Shown piece by piece: positions 51,247 to 60,105 of a stretch of DNA of 64,000 nucleotides (within the stretch, counting starts at the first letter, position 1; each line of letters starts with the position of its first letter). The position numbers and the translations under genes are program-made. The stretch is from contig JANYLK010000031.1 of the NCBI GenBank assembly GCA_025357875.1, positions 1 to 64,000 on the forward strand, written 5' to 3'. Source of the DNA: Granulicella sp. Its GTDB lineage: Bacteria > Acidobacteriota > Terriglobia > Terriglobales > Acidobacteriaceae. The notes below the pieces were generated by a model. That model worked only from the letters and a program-made list of their open reading frames with translations, was not told where the DNA came from and searched no databases.

Positions 51247-51276
51247 AAAAAAGGCGCGGCCTAAGCCGCGCCTTTT
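51247..51276 (-). terminator. Perfect hairpin terminator between the small gene and dnaJ2
   Basis: AAAAGGCGCGGC and GCCGCGCCTTTT are exact reverse complements around CTAA. On the minus strand the stem is followed by a run of six T, so it ends transcription of the small genes about 40 bases after the 51318 stop and shields dnaJ2. Confidence 0.85.
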
Positions 51277-51317
51277 CCATAAACCGATCATTCCAGCATT
51301 CTTTATACGCACAGCAG

Positions 51318-51488
51318 TCAGTTCCAAACCTGCCGCGCATCAATGGCCTCGATGGAAATCGTTTGATCCGGCTCCATCTGCCGCATCCGGTTCATAAACT
51401 GCTCGGCCTCCTCGCGCGTATCAAACATCATCCGGTTATACAACTGTCCGGCGCGAACCTGGTCACACCGCCACATCGTCTCTGTCAT
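51318..51488 (-). CDS. Small hypothetical protein, paralogue A of a tandem pair
   Basis: A 56-residue protein starting MTETMWRCDQVRAGQLYNRM and ending EAIDARQVWN. A GGAGG site is 8 bases before its ATG, and the terminator follows the stop. It aligns over its full length with the 57-residue protein at 51752-51925: M-T-x-x...W-x-C-x-Q, a central helix with E-E/Q-A-x-x-F/Y, M-x-P-D and the identical last three residues V-W-N. The family is not one I can name. The pattern (W, C, M-rich middle, beta ending) suggests a single small alpha/beta fold, perhaps a regulator or adaptor of the neighbouring chaperones; that is inference. Confidence 0.75.
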   Translation of the reverse strand: MTETMWRCDQVRAGQLYNRMMFDTREEAEQFMNRMRQMEPDQTISIEAIDARQVWN

Positions 51489-51751
51489 AAGCTTCGCCTC
51501 CAGAAATCCGATTGAGTTCCAGGTTCTGTTATCCAGCTCTTTTGTCCAGCTATCTGCTCAGCATTTCCGCTTCAGATGCGTCGTGACTTCAAAGAGTTTT
51601 CAGGCAAACAGGGCAGGCATCTCCACAAAGTAACTTCTCGTTTTTGTTTGATCCAATGTCTCACGTCCAGTTCGCACTTCACAGCTTAACCAGTCCAATA
51701 CCTGTGGGGAACCAGCCTGAATTCCCCCAACGCGAATTTCCTTGCCGACAG

Positions 51752-51925
51752 CTAATTCCATACATGCTGTATCGGCATCGGCTCGATCTTGAATACGAGG
51801 TCGGGAGACATTCCGGCAAGTTTACGCACATACTCGCGCGCCTGCTGTTCACTCATGAATACGTTCTGCTCTTTCACCTTGCCGCCTAGCCACTGCTCGC
51901 ACATCCAAACCGTCTGTTGCGTCAT
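51752..51925 (-). CDS. Small hypothetical protein, paralogue B of a tandem pair
   Basis: A 57-residue protein starting MTQQTVWMCEQWLGGKVKEQ, with a helix 'SEQQAREYVRKLAGMSPDLV' and ending PMPIQHVWN. AGGAGGTGG precedes the ATG at 51925, which is why I reject the longer reading from 51997. Roughly one third identical to paralogue A 263 bases downstream, with the same length and the same VWN end. It is 150 bases after dnaK, beyond a hairpin, so it may have its own promoter. Function unknown. Confidence 0.75.
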   Translation of the reverse strand: MTQQTVWMCEQWLGGKVKEQNVFMSEQQAREYVRKLAGMSPDLVFKIEPMPIQHVWN

Positions 51926-51978
51926 GCCACCACCTCCTGAGTCCTTAGACCTGAACCTCAAACCTTGGACTCTATACA

Positions 51979-52012
51979 AGAAGAGCGCTCCGACCACCGC
52001 GAGCGCCCTTCC
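51979..52012 (-). terminator. Hairpin terminator after dnaK
   Basis: AAGAGCGCTC and GAGCGCCCTT form a 10-bp stem with one mismatch around a 10-base loop. On the minus strand the arm ends CTCTT and a T-rich CTTGTAT follows. It lies 64 bases past the dnaK stop. Confidence 0.6.
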
Positions 52013-52075
52013 CCATCGCCTTACTTATTGGATGCGGGACCGGCCTGCTGCGACTGCAACCGATCCCGCTATCCT

Positions 52076-53992
52076 TTACTTCTCTACGTCCACGTACTCC
52101 GCGTCAATCACACCTTCGTCCTTCTTTGCCTCTTCATGCGTCTCTGCAGTACCCTCAGCCGGCGCGCCTTCTGCCGGAGGAGCAGCTGCAGCCGCCTTGT
52201 ACATCGCTTCGGCCAGCTTGTGGCTGGCAGCAGTTAGATGGTCCTTCGAGCTAATCAGCTCAGTCGCACTCGGATCGCCCGAAAGCGTTGTCTTAGCCTC
52301 GGCCAGCGCAGTCTCAACTTCAGTCTTGTCCGCCTCAGCCACCTTGTCGCCCGAGTCCTTCAGCATCTTCTCGACGTTGTAAACCAGCGAGTCGAGCCCG
52401 TTCTTCGCCTCCACCTTATCGCGCTGCTCCTTGTCCTCGGCCGCGTGAGATTCGGCGTCCTTCGCCATCCGCTCAACCTCTTCCTTGCTTAGACCTGAAG
52501 AACTGGTAATGGTGATCTTCGCGTCCTTGCCGGTGGCGTTATCCTTCGCCGTCACGTTCAGGATGCCGTTGGCGTCGATGTCGAACGTCACCGCAATCTG
52601 CGGAACGCCACGCGGAGCAGTCGGAATCCCGCCCAGCTTGAACTTACCCAGCGTGCGATTCTGCGCTGCCATCGGGCGCTCGCCCTGCATCACGTGTACC
52701 TCAACCTCGGTCTGGTTATCCGCCGCCGTCGAGAACGTCTCCGTCTTCTTCGTTGGAATGGTCGTGTTGCGCGCGATCATGCTTGTCGCCACGCCGCCCA
52801 TCGTCTCGATAGAGAGCGTCAGCGGAGTCACGTCAAGCAGCAGCAGGTCCTTTACATCGCCCGCTAGAACGCCCGCCTGAACCGCCGCGCCAATCGCGAC
52901 AACTTCATCCGGATTGACGCCCTTGTGAGGCTCCTTGCCGAACAGCTTCTTCACTAATTCCTGAATCGCCGGCATCCTCGTCTGTCCGCCAACCAGCACT
53001 ACCTCGTCTATCTTCGACGCATCGATACCGGCATCCTTCAACGCCTGCTTCGACGGCCCAACCGACTTCTGCAGCAGATCGTCGACCAGGGATTCAAGCT
53101 TCGCGCGGGTCAGGTTGCGCACTAGATGCTTTGGGCCACTCGCATCGGCAGTGATGAAGGGGAGGTTAATCTCCGACTCCTGTGCCGTCGAAAGCTCGAT
53201 CTTCGCCTTCTCAGCCGCATCCTTCAGACGCTGTAGCGCCATCTCATTGCCCTTGGCATGCAGATCGAGGCCGGTATCTGATTTGAACTCGCCAATCAGC
53301 CAATCCACGATGCGCTGGTCGAGATTGTCGCCGCCAAGGTGTGTGTCACCATTAGTCGATTTGACCTCGATGACGCCTTCGCCAACTTCAAGGATGGAGA
53401 TATCGAACGTTCCGCCGCCGAAGTCATACACAGCAATGGTTTCGTCCTTCTTCTTGTCCAGCCCATACGCGAGCGCTGCCGCCGTCGGCTCGTTCACAAT
53501 ACGCTTGACGTCGAGGCCCGCAATCTTGCCAGCGTCCTTGGTCGCCTGCCGCTGCGCGTCGTTGAAGTACGCAGGCACGGTGATGACCGCTTCAGTCACA
53601 GACTGGCCGAGATAGTCCTCCGCCGCCTTCTTCAGCTTCTGCAGGATCATCGCCGAAATCTCCGGCGCCGTGTACTCCTTGCCCTGAGCCATCACGCCGA
53701 CGTTATCGCCCTTCGAGACGACCTTGTAAGGCACCATCTTCAATTCATCGCCAACCTCGTTCATCCGGCGTCCCATGAACCGCTTGATCGAATAAACCGT
53801 GTTCTCGGGGTTGGTAATCGCCTGCCGCTTGGCTACAGTGCCGACCAGCCGTTCGCCGCTCTTGGTAAACGCGACAATTGACGGCGTGGTGCGTCCACCC
53901 TCCTCATTCGCAATGACTTTCGGCTCGCCGCCTTCCATCACCGCGACGCAGCTGTTGGTCGTACCCAGATCAATTCCAATAATCTTTCCCAT
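52076..53992 (-). CDS. dnaK: Chaperone protein DnaK (Hsp70)
   Basis: A 638-residue Hsp70. Nucleotide-binding domain 1 to about 385: '[19 protein letters not shown]', '[16 protein letters not shown]', '[14 protein letters not shown]', '[14 protein letters not shown]'. Linker '[19 protein letters not shown]', substrate domain with '[19 protein letters not shown]', and a lid. The C-terminus is an Ala/Pro-rich tail ending EYVDVEK rather than the common EEVDKK. The ATG at 53992 has GAGGAGC before it; the five extra codons to 54007 are unlikely. dnaJ2, hspR and the tandem small genes lie downstream on the same strand. Confidence 0.97.
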   Translation of the reverse strand: MGKIIGIDLGTTNSCVAVMEGGEPKVIANEEGGRTTPSIVAFTKSGERLVGTVAKRQAITNPENTVYSIKRFMGRRMNEVGDELKMVPYKVVSKGDNVGVMAQGKEYTAPEISAMILQKLKKAAEDYLGQSVTEAVITVPAYFNDAQRQATKDAGKIAGLDVKRIVNEPTAAALAYGLDKKKDETIAVYDFGGGTFDISILEVGEGVIEVKSTNGDTHLGGDNLDQRIVDWLIGEFKSDTGLDLHAKGNEMALQRLKDAAEKAKIELSTAQESEINLPFITADASGPKHLVRNLTRAKLESLVDDLLQKSVGPSKQALKDAGIDASKIDEVVLVGGQTRMPAIQELVKKLFGKEPHKGVNPDEVVAIGAAVQAGVLAGDVKDLLLLDVTPLTLSIETMGGVATSMIARNTTIPTKKTETFSTAADNQTEVEVHVMQGERPMAAQNRTLGKFKLGGIPTAPRGVPQIAVTFDIDANGILNVTAKDNATGKDAKITITSSSGLSKEEVERMAKDAESHAAEDKEQRDKVEAKNGLDSLVYNVEKMLKDSGDKVAEADKTEVETALAEAKTTLSGDPSATELISSKDHLTAASHKLAEAMYKAAAAAPPAEGAPAEGTAETHEEAKKDEGVIDAEYVDVEK

Positions 53993-54270
53993 ATCCCTGC
54001 TCCTCAACCCAGAATTTGTTCTAAACCCCTGAAAACCGCGCTTTAAACTGTCGGCGTACGCCTGTGTTTTACAATTCCCAACTTATCCAGTCTCACATAT
54101 GAGTCACTTACTGTCAACCTATCTGATGCAATTGATATAGCTAAGGATGCTATTGATTGGATTTGCTGGGTCGCGATAATTTTCACGAAATGGCAATTAG
54201 GGCTTCACTGAACTGGCTGCCTGGATAGGCAATATTCCACGGCCATCCTCTCGGCATCCGCTGCTCGAAA

Positions 54271-55545
54271 TCAAGCCCCGACGGCGACTTCATCCGCAAT
54301 GCGTGGCTTTTGCATTAAGAAATATGCCAGCAGCAGCGCTCCCCCCACCCCGCCTACGACCGCTTCGACGCCGACCAGGCCACGCGCTCCCCATTTATCG
54401 CCACCCCATCCATCCAGCAACAGCATGTACTGTACCGGCACATTACCCAACGAGTTGATGATGCTGTACCGCCCGCTCCCGCTCTTGCCCGAGTGCCCGA
54501 GAAACTCCAGCACTACCGCGGTAAACATCGCGTAGCAAGTCCCTATGGTGAACAAATACAGTGTTACACCCAAATAGTAGGTTGAGGATCGCATCGGTCC
54601 CAGCCAGAGAACAAACAACGCGGCGCAATTGACCAGCGACACAATCATGTACATGGTGCTGCTGCGCAATTTCGTGGGTAGCAGGGCTGCCGCAGCAGAG
54701 CCGCCTGCCATTAGCAAGCCACCCAGCAAACCGTTCATCCATGCCACGCTGTCGCCGCTCACGCCGTATTGGCGTGCGACACCACTCAGCAATCCAATCG
54801 CCGCGCCGCTCGCCATTGGAAACACCATGCAAGCCGTGTACGGCACTGCTTCCCAGCGAAAGAAGGTCGTCTTACACTCGCTCCAGATTCGTCGCATGGT
54901 TCCTGCAAAGGTTCCAACGGAGATCGTCTCCTGGGGTGGAGCGGCGAGAGCGAACAATGCCGGAATCCCAATCAGCGCCGCCGCCGTCAGCCCCAGTACA
55001 TCGTGATTAGCTCTAGAACTGAGCCACACCAAAACCCAGGCTGCCAGCGCGCCAAACCCAAGTGATCCGGCCTGATAAAAGCTGCTCGCTATGCGACGCG
55101 GCTTTTCCGCTCGCATCGCACCCATCATCCCACCGCAGCTCGACACCACCAGTTGGCTGCAGATCGCGCTCAGCAACATCAAAATCAGCGTGCCTTGAGA
55201 GGACAGCGCTTTTTGATGAAACGCCGCAGCCATCAGCACCGCGGCCACCAGTCCGCCAACCAACAACCACGTTCGCCGCCGGACGAAGAAATCCGTAATG
55301 GGGCTCCAAAGGAAGTAGAGAAAAGTCGGCAAACTTAACAAGGCAATCAAGTGCGATTGTCGTCCGCTGCCAATCCCCTGAACGCTCAGAAGGTATGCCA
55401 GCACACCGCCCTGGATGACTCCGTTGGCTACCACCGCCGACGGCGCAATCAGCAACCCGAAGATCCATGGCCGCTCGTTCCCTGCCCTGCCTCCTGAAGA
55501 CGGCTCGAGCAGAACCTCCGCGCCCACTGCCTCGATCTCATTCAT
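54271..55545 (-). CDS. MFS transporter (AmpG/PAT-like)
   Basis: A 424-residue permease with 12 hydrophobic segments. 'LLSLPTFLYFLWSPITDFFVRRRTWLLVGGL' (region, about 70-100) has the MFS loop 2-3 with R-R-R, and the second half opens with a long cytoplasmic loop near 'MRRIWSECKTTFFRWEAVPY'. The arrangement resembles AmpG and acetyl-CoA/PAT-type transporters, some of which take up muropeptides; the substrate is not readable. Single gene; 278 bases without a gene separate it from dnaK upstream sequence. Confidence 0.82.
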   Translation of the reverse strand: MNEIEAVGAEVLLEPSSGGRAGNERPWIFGLLIAPSAVVANGVIQGGVLAYLLSVQGIGSGRQSHLIALLSLPTFLYFLWSPITDFFVRRRTWLLVGGLVAAVLMAAAFHQKALSSQGTLILMLLSAICSQLVVSSCGGMMGAMRAEKPRRIASSFYQAGSLGFGALAAWVLVWLSSRANHDVLGLTAAALIGIPALFALAAPPQETISVGTFAGTMRRIWSECKTTFFRWEAVPYTACMVFPMASGAAIGLLSGVARQYGVSGDSVAWMNGLLGGLLMAGGSAAAALLPTKLRSSTMYMIVSLVNCAALFVLWLGPMRSSTYYLGVTLYLFTIGTCYAMFTAVVLEFLGHSGKSGSGRYSIINSLGNVPVQYMLLLDGWGGDKWGARGLVGVEAVVGGVGGALLLAYFLMQKPRIADEVAVGA

Positions 55546-55742
55546 CCCCAGAATCTACCACGCCATTCCGCAAATCCGCATCCACGCTCCCCACCTATTG
55601 CGTTGATTTCGATGGAGATTGACGCGCCGCCTCCGCATTCACGCCGCCCACGCGCGTGCCATAATGCATCTTCGACCCTCTTTCGAGCCTCTATATCCTT
55701 ACAGTCTCGAATCCCCTCCCAAAAAGGAGCCTTCTCAGCCGC

Positions 55743-57329
55743 ATGGCATCGACCGCCATTGCCCCACCCGATCAGTCGGCCGAATCTGCGGCCGGCGTCA
55801 ACCCATGGCTTATCGCCATGGCGGTCATGCTCGCAACCTTCATGGAGGTGCTCGACACCGCGATCGCGTCAGTCGCGCTCCCGTACATCGCAGGATCACT
55901 CTCGGCCACGACCGACGAAGCCACCTGGGTGCTGACCAGCTATCTGGTCGCGAACGCCATCATCCTGCCCGCCAGCAACTGGTTCTCACTCAGATTCGGA
56001 CGCAAGCGCTTCCTCATGACTTGCGTGGCGATCTTCACCGTCTCCAGCTTCGCCTGCGGAGCCGCTCCCTCGCTCATCTTCCTGCTGATCGCCCGCGTGG
56101 TTCAAGGCGCTGGCGGCGGAGCACTTCAGCCGATATCGCAGGCCATCCTGCTGGAATCCTTCCCGCCCGCCAAACGCGGAGCTGCCATGGCTGTCTTCGC
56201 CTTCGGAGTCGTGGTCGCACCAGTCCTTGGCCCCACGCTCGGCGGTTGGCTCACCGACACTTATTCCTGGCGCTACGCCTTCTACATCAACATCCCCATC
56301 GGCCTGCTCGCGCTGTTCATGATCAACCGCTTCGTCCACGATCCCGACTACATCAAGAACGCCAAGGTTGCTCCCTTCGACAACATAGGCTTCGGCGCAC
56401 TGGTGCTGTGGACGGGCTTACTACAGGTGGTGCTCGACAAAGGCCAGGAGGACGACTGGTTCGGCGCTGTGTGGATTCGCATTGCAGTCTTCTTCCTGGT
56501 CGCCAGCTTCGTCTATTTCTGCTGGCACTCGTGGACCAGGAGGGACACGCTGGTCGACCTGAAGGTCTTTAAAGACCGCAACTTCCGCATCGGCTGCATC
56601 TTGATTTTTCTCTTCGGAATAGGCATCTACTCGACCATCACGGTGCTTCCGCTCTTCTACCAGGAACTGCTCGGCTATACGGCTTTCACAGCGGGCCTGG
56701 TGGTCGCACCGCGGGGCATCGGTGCCATCTGCGGCATGCCTATCATCGGATACCTCTCCGGTAAGGTGGACGCCCGCTACCTGCTGACCTTCGGATTCTT
56801 TACATTCGGCCTCACTACGCTCTACTTCGGCAACGTCACCTTTGACCTATCCCCGACTACGCTGTTGATTCCCATTCTGATCACCGGCTTCGGACTCTCG
56901 TTTGTTTTCGTTCCCATCTCGACGGCGGCCTATGGCACGTTGCGCAACACCCAGATCGGCAACGCGTCCGGGGTCTTCAACCTAATGCGCAACGTAGGCG
57001 GATCGATCGGTATTTCCATTGCCCAAACCCTGCTCACGCGCCGCACAAGGGTCCACCAGAATGAGATCATCAATTCCGTTCCGCAGACCGGGCAGCAATT
57101 TCAGAACTCGCTCAGCCAGGCACAGCATGCGCTGAGCAACACGGTTGGACCTGCCAACACCCTCCACCCAGCTCAGGCAGTTCTTTATCAGCAACTCAGT
57201 CGCCAAGCCGCGATCTGGTCGTTCGTCGATGTCTTCCGATGGCTGTCGCTACTGTGCTTCATCTGCGTCGGCGTCGTTTGGACCTTCCGCAAGGTCAAGC
57301 CCGGCAAACCAGCGGCCGGCGCACACTAG
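55743..57329 (+). CDS. DHA2-family (EmrB/QacA-type) multidrug efflux MFS transporter
   Basis: A 528-residue drug/proton antiporter with 14 hydrophobic segments. Motif C-like and family stretches are 'ATFMEVLDTAIASVALPYIAG', 'DEATWVLTSYLVANAIILPAS', 'FGRKRFLMTCVAIFTVSSFACG', 'RVVQGAGGGALQPISQAIL' and 'GVVVAPVLGPTLGGWLTD'. The last loop before helix 14 is long and Gln/Asn-rich. EmrB normally works with an EmrA adaptor and an outer-membrane channel; neither is next to it. AAGGAG lies about 15 bases before the ATG, a long spacing. Confidence 0.9.
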   Translation: MASTAIAPPDQSAESAAGVNPWLIAMAVMLATFMEVLDTAIASVALPYIAGSLSATTDEATWVLTSYLVANAIILPASNWFSLRFGRKRFLMTCVAIFTVSSFACGAAPSLIFLLIARVVQGAGGGALQPISQAILLESFPPAKRGAAMAVFAFGVVVAPVLGPTLGGWLTDTYSWRYAFYINIPIGLLALFMINRFVHDPDYIKNAKVAPFDNIGFGALVLWTGLLQVVLDKGQEDDWFGAVWIRIAVFFLVASFVYFCWHSWTRRDTLVDLKVFKDRNFRIGCILIFLFGIGIYSTITVLPLFYQELLGYTAFTAGLVVAPRGIGAICGMPIIGYLSGKVDARYLLTFGFFTFGLTTLYFGNVTFDLSPTTLLIPILITGFGLSFVFVPISTAAYGTLRNTQIGNASGVFNLMRNVGGSIGISIAQTLLTRRTRVHQNEIINSVPQTGQQFQNSLSQAQHALSNTVGPANTLHPAQAVLYQQLSRQAAIWSFVDVFRWLSLLCFICVGVVWTFRKVKPGKPAAGAH

Positions 57330-57432
57330 AATCTGTCAGATTCACGGAACTGGCCACGCTTTCTCGCCACGCTCAAGTGCCATTTCACCAGCGCGGCCCG
57401 GCACGACACTCCACACAAGAAAAGTTTTGCCA

Positions 57433-57729
57433 TGTCCAATCTCTTCGTGCACCTCGAGCTCAATACTCCTGACCTCGCCGGAGCCAAAGAGTTCTAAGCT
57501 GCCATGTTCGGCTGAACCTAGACCGACAAGGATATGGGCGATATTTGAATTTACTGCACCTTCCGGCTTGACACTGGTCCCGGCGGTGGCATGTATTCCA
57601 TGCCAGGATCGCCCACTTTCTGACTGCCTTACATCGGCGTCGAAGGATTAAAGACCGCGACCGAGAAGGCCGGTGTCCTCGTCGACCCCACCGGCACCAC
57701 CATCCCATCTTTAAGGCCACACCGCCTAA
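57433..57729 (+). pseudogene. VOC/glyoxalase-family gene with five in-frame stop codons
   Basis: A single frame reads like a VOC (glyoxalase/bleomycin resistance) protein: 'MSNLFVHLELNTPDLAGAKEF', stop, 'AAMFG', stop, T, stop, 'TDKDMGDI', stop, 'IYCTFRLDTGPGGGMYSMPG', 'SPTF', stop, 'LPYIGVEGLKTATEKAGVLV' and 'DPTGTTIPSL'. The stops are TAA, TGA, TAG, TGA and TGA, mostly where family members have aromatic residues (FY, GW, FW). There are no frameshifts, but a part of the C-terminal half seems deleted between GVLV and DPTG. The ATG at 57433 is where the family begins. Plainly nonfunctional under the standard code. Confidence 0.8.
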
Positions 57730-57804
57730 TCACCAGCGCGGGTTTTGATCGAATCGCAGAGTCTGCGATATAGTGGCGTCTAGCCGAGAATCGGTCAAAC
57801 CCCA

Positions 57805-58716
57805 ATGAGCGAAATGTGGCAAATCAAATGCATAAAGGACAGCGTAAAGGCGGTCCTCCCTTTTCAGCACCAGATGAGGCGTCTCAAAGACGAGATGCTT
57901 GGGTACACTCGGGAGCCAGACAAGGATCGCAGCACAATCCGCGATGGTATGGTACTCATCGAATGGATTGGAAGTGTTGCGGATGCAATCGTGCTCGAGA
58001 TTGGAAGCGGCTGGCAGCCAATGATCCCAATCCTGTTCTCGCTTGCGGGCGCCAAAGTCTTTTTGACCGACATGTACCCGCTCATGCGCCCTGAGACATT
58101 TCGGGCGGCGCTGGATGCCATTCGCGAAAATCGGGACGAAATCATCGCGCGGATTCACCTTAGTCCGGACGCGCTCGACCACGCTGTGCGACCATGCCGC
58201 GATGAAGAGATGGAGCGGCGACTCGCAGAGTTGCGCCTTGTATATCTCGCACCATGCGACTGCCGCAGCCTCGCGATTGAGCCCGGAGCGATCGATGTCG
58301 TAATGTCACGCGCAGTTCTTGAGCACATCCACCCAAATGTTATCGAAGGCATCTTCCGTGAAGCATACCGCCTGCTTCGCCCGGGCGGGATCACGCTGCA
58401 CCTTGTCGATCATTCCGACCACTGGTCGCATCGGGACAAGCGCATCAATGCGGTCAACTTCCTGCGCTATCCAGATTGGTTGTTCAGGCTCACATGCATC
58501 AATCCGCAGGACTATCAGAACCGTCTCCGCCATAGTCAGTACCGAACATTGTTGGAATCGACCGGCTTTATCATCAAGTCTGAGGAGCGCTCAGTAGACC
58601 CGCAATGCTTATCATCGCTTTCCAATATGCCGATCACCCCGAAATTCCGCTATTTCGAGGCCGAAGATCTCGCAACCGTTAATAGCATTCTGCTCGCTAA
58701 GGCAGGTCGAGGCTAA
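57805..58716 (+). CDS. Class I SAM-dependent methyltransferase
   Basis: A 303-residue methyltransferase. Motif I is 'DAIVLEIGSGWQPMIPILFS' with E-x-G-x-G, motif II 'KVFLTDMYPL', then 'GAIDVVMSRAVLEHIHPNVI' and 'LLRPGGITLHLVDHSDHWSH', a Methyltransf_11/23 pattern, and a conserved-looking 'NAVNFLRYPDWLFRL' found in methyltransferases of polysaccharide clusters. The acceptor is unknown. It stands alone between two gene relics with an upstream gap of 75 bases. Start ATG 57805, no strong ribosome-binding site seen. Confidence 0.8.
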   Translation: MSEMWQIKCIKDSVKAVLPFQHQMRRLKDEMLGYTREPDKDRSTIRDGMVLIEWIGSVADAIVLEIGSGWQPMIPILFSLAGAKVFLTDMYPLMRPETFRAALDAIRENRDEIIARIHLSPDALDHAVRPCRDEEMERRLAELRLVYLAPCDCRSLAIEPGAIDVVMSRAVLEHIHPNVIEGIFREAYRLLRPGGITLHLVDHSDHWSHRDKRINAVNFLRYPDWLFRLTCINPQDYQNRLRHSQYRTLLESTGFIIKSEERSVDPQCLSSLSNMPITPKFRYFEAEDLATVNSILLAKAGRG

Positions 58717-58759
58717 ACGCAAGCTCGACCGGCTTCGAGTCAGTCGAGCAGGATCGGAG

Positions 58760-59065
58760 TTACTCCTTCTGACTCGCCACAAAATCCTGCATCACGGCTT
58801 TACGTATAAGATCCGGCGGAAATAGTCTCTGCGCCAGTAGGAAGTCATGAGACTTTTCTGATTGAACTTCGTACCCAGCGCAGCCTCAGTGTCCTTGCGT
58901 AGTTGGAGTAGCTTTATGTAACCGTAAAAGTAGCTATTTACATGGCCGGAAGATCGAAAGGTAAACCGCTCTACCTTCTCAGCAGCAAACGCGTGACTCA
59001 ACACCACATCGTTCTCCAGCACCTTATACGTATCCGCCGGAATTACCTTGCCCGACTATGTTCAG
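58760..59065 (-). pseudogene. DUF885-family protein, C-terminal remnant
   Basis: Minus-strand text matches the end of DUF885 proteins: 'IPADTYKVLENDVVLSHAFA', 'SSGHVNSYFYGYIKLLQLRK' and 'DTEAALGTKFNQKS' in one frame, then 'HDFLLAQRLFPPDLIRKAVM' with 'QDFVASQKE' and TAA at 58760-58762 in the next frame. One frameshift near 58855 and loss of about 80 percent of the gene. These proteins are secreted, metallopeptidase-like and of unknown function. The left end of the old gene is replaced by the pilin cluster at about 59065. Confidence 0.7.
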
Positions 59066-59134
59066 GGTCAAGACGCGCGCGCGCATCGTAGCGAGCCTTG
59101 CTAAATGCAGGCGGGCCAACGCAACTTTGCAATT

Positions 59135-60052
59135 CTACGGTTTTGTCGGCGGTGTCCCGCCCGTTGGCGTCGCGCCCCCGTTGTTACCCAGAGGGTTGGA
59201 GTTCGATCCATTTGGGGATCCGAGGCTTCCCGGGGTCGTACCAAGAGAACCCGCGCCCACCGATCCCGGGCCGGCGTTTAGGGCAGCCGCGGCCTTCAGT
59301 TTTTCAATCCTCGGATCGTATAAAAATTCCCAGGTGTCGTACGAGGTCTGCTCGTTCACCACGAGCAATGAGGGACCAGACGCGCTGCTGCCCACGCCCA
59401 TGAATGGCCCAATCGATCCGGGCAGGCCTGAACCTATCTGAGCCGCAGGACCAGACGCAGTCCCAAATGAGTTTCCCGCGGTCGTCGCATTGCCAGGATT
59501 TGTTGGTGAGGATGTCACGCTCGTCCCGTTGGTGCCGGAAAACCCCGGGCTCCCTGCGGTTCCAACTCCACCAGGAGTTCCCTGCGCCGTAGTCTGCCCG
59601 CCAATCCCCGGCGACTGCATGCCCGCGACCGACCCCAGACCCGTGGTCGCCAGCCCGGCTAGCGGTTCGCCGAAGAACGCCCTCGGTATCGTCTTATTCT
59701 GACCCACCGGAATTAGCCGATAGTCTGCCTTGCCAGTCAGTGGATCCACATACCGCTGCCTGAGATATCGAATGTGATTCGTATTCTCCAACTGCTCGAT
59801 CGATCCTGGATAGCGATTGCCATTCTTCGGAAAGAACTTGCGAATCGCTCGCACGTATTGGTTGGCCCGGCGCGCCGATTCCACTTCGCGATCCCGATGC
59901 AGGCTGAACGCCGCCTTCGACGCGGCCACGCCCAGGAACAGCAGGATGATCGCAATTGCCACCATTAAGCCGAGCAGCATGAACCCCTGCTCGCCGGCCC
60001 GCACCGGTCGCTCCGCCTCGCACCTACGAATCTGAGCCGTGTCTTTTCTCAT
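59135..60052 (-). CDS. Type II/IV pseudopilin-like protein with a long Gly/Ser/Thr tail
   Basis: A 305-residue protein. Prepilin signature at about 20-45: 'GEQGFMLLGLMVAIAIILLF', cleavage expected between G and F. Then 'NQYVRAIRKFFPKNGNRYPG', 'LRQRYVDPLTGKADYRLIP', a pilin-like domain as in GspG-type proteins, followed by a low-complexity stretch of about 110 residues (Gly, Thr, Ser, Asn, e.g. GTPGGVGTAGSPGFSGTNG), a 'YDTWEFLYDPRIEKL' patch and another Gly/Asn/Pro tail. Last gene of the gspE-pilMNO-like cluster, about 50 bases after the PilP-like gene. Confidence 0.78.
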   Translation of the reverse strand: MRKDTAQIRRCEAERPVRAGEQGFMLLGLMVAIAIILLFLGVAASKAAFSLHRDREVESARRANQYVRAIRKFFPKNGNRYPGSIEQLENTNHIRYLRQRYVDPLTGKADYRLIPVGQNKTIPRAFFGEPLAGLATTGLGSVAGMQSPGIGGQTTAQGTPGGVGTAGSPGFSGTNGTSVTSSPTNPGNATTAGNSFGTASGPAAQIGSGLPGSIGPFMGVGSSASGPSLLVVNEQTSYDTWEFLYDPRIEKLKAAAALNAGPGSVGAGSLGTTPGSLGSPNGSNSNPLGNNGGATPTGGTPPTKP

Positions 60053-60105
60053 CGTTCACCAGCAACGGATTGCACTCCTCGCACCACGAACCTCGTAGCT
60101 CGAAA

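Noticed and set aside
54008-54270. Possible promoter TTGACA (minus strand, near 54112-54117) and an ACTCA-TATG-TGAG near-palindrome upstream of dnaK
   Set aside because: No -10 hexamer at a proper distance from TTGACA, and the palindrome halves point the wrong way for a HAIR operator and have a mismatch. Not strong enough to annotate.
57433-57729. Recoding of TGA as tryptophan, suggested by TGA at Trp-like positions here and in the SDR relic
   Set aside because: TGA serves as a normal stop in moaE, moaD, pilM, pilN and others, TGG is used normally, and TAA and TAG also occur in the same relic. Pseudogene decay explains it better.
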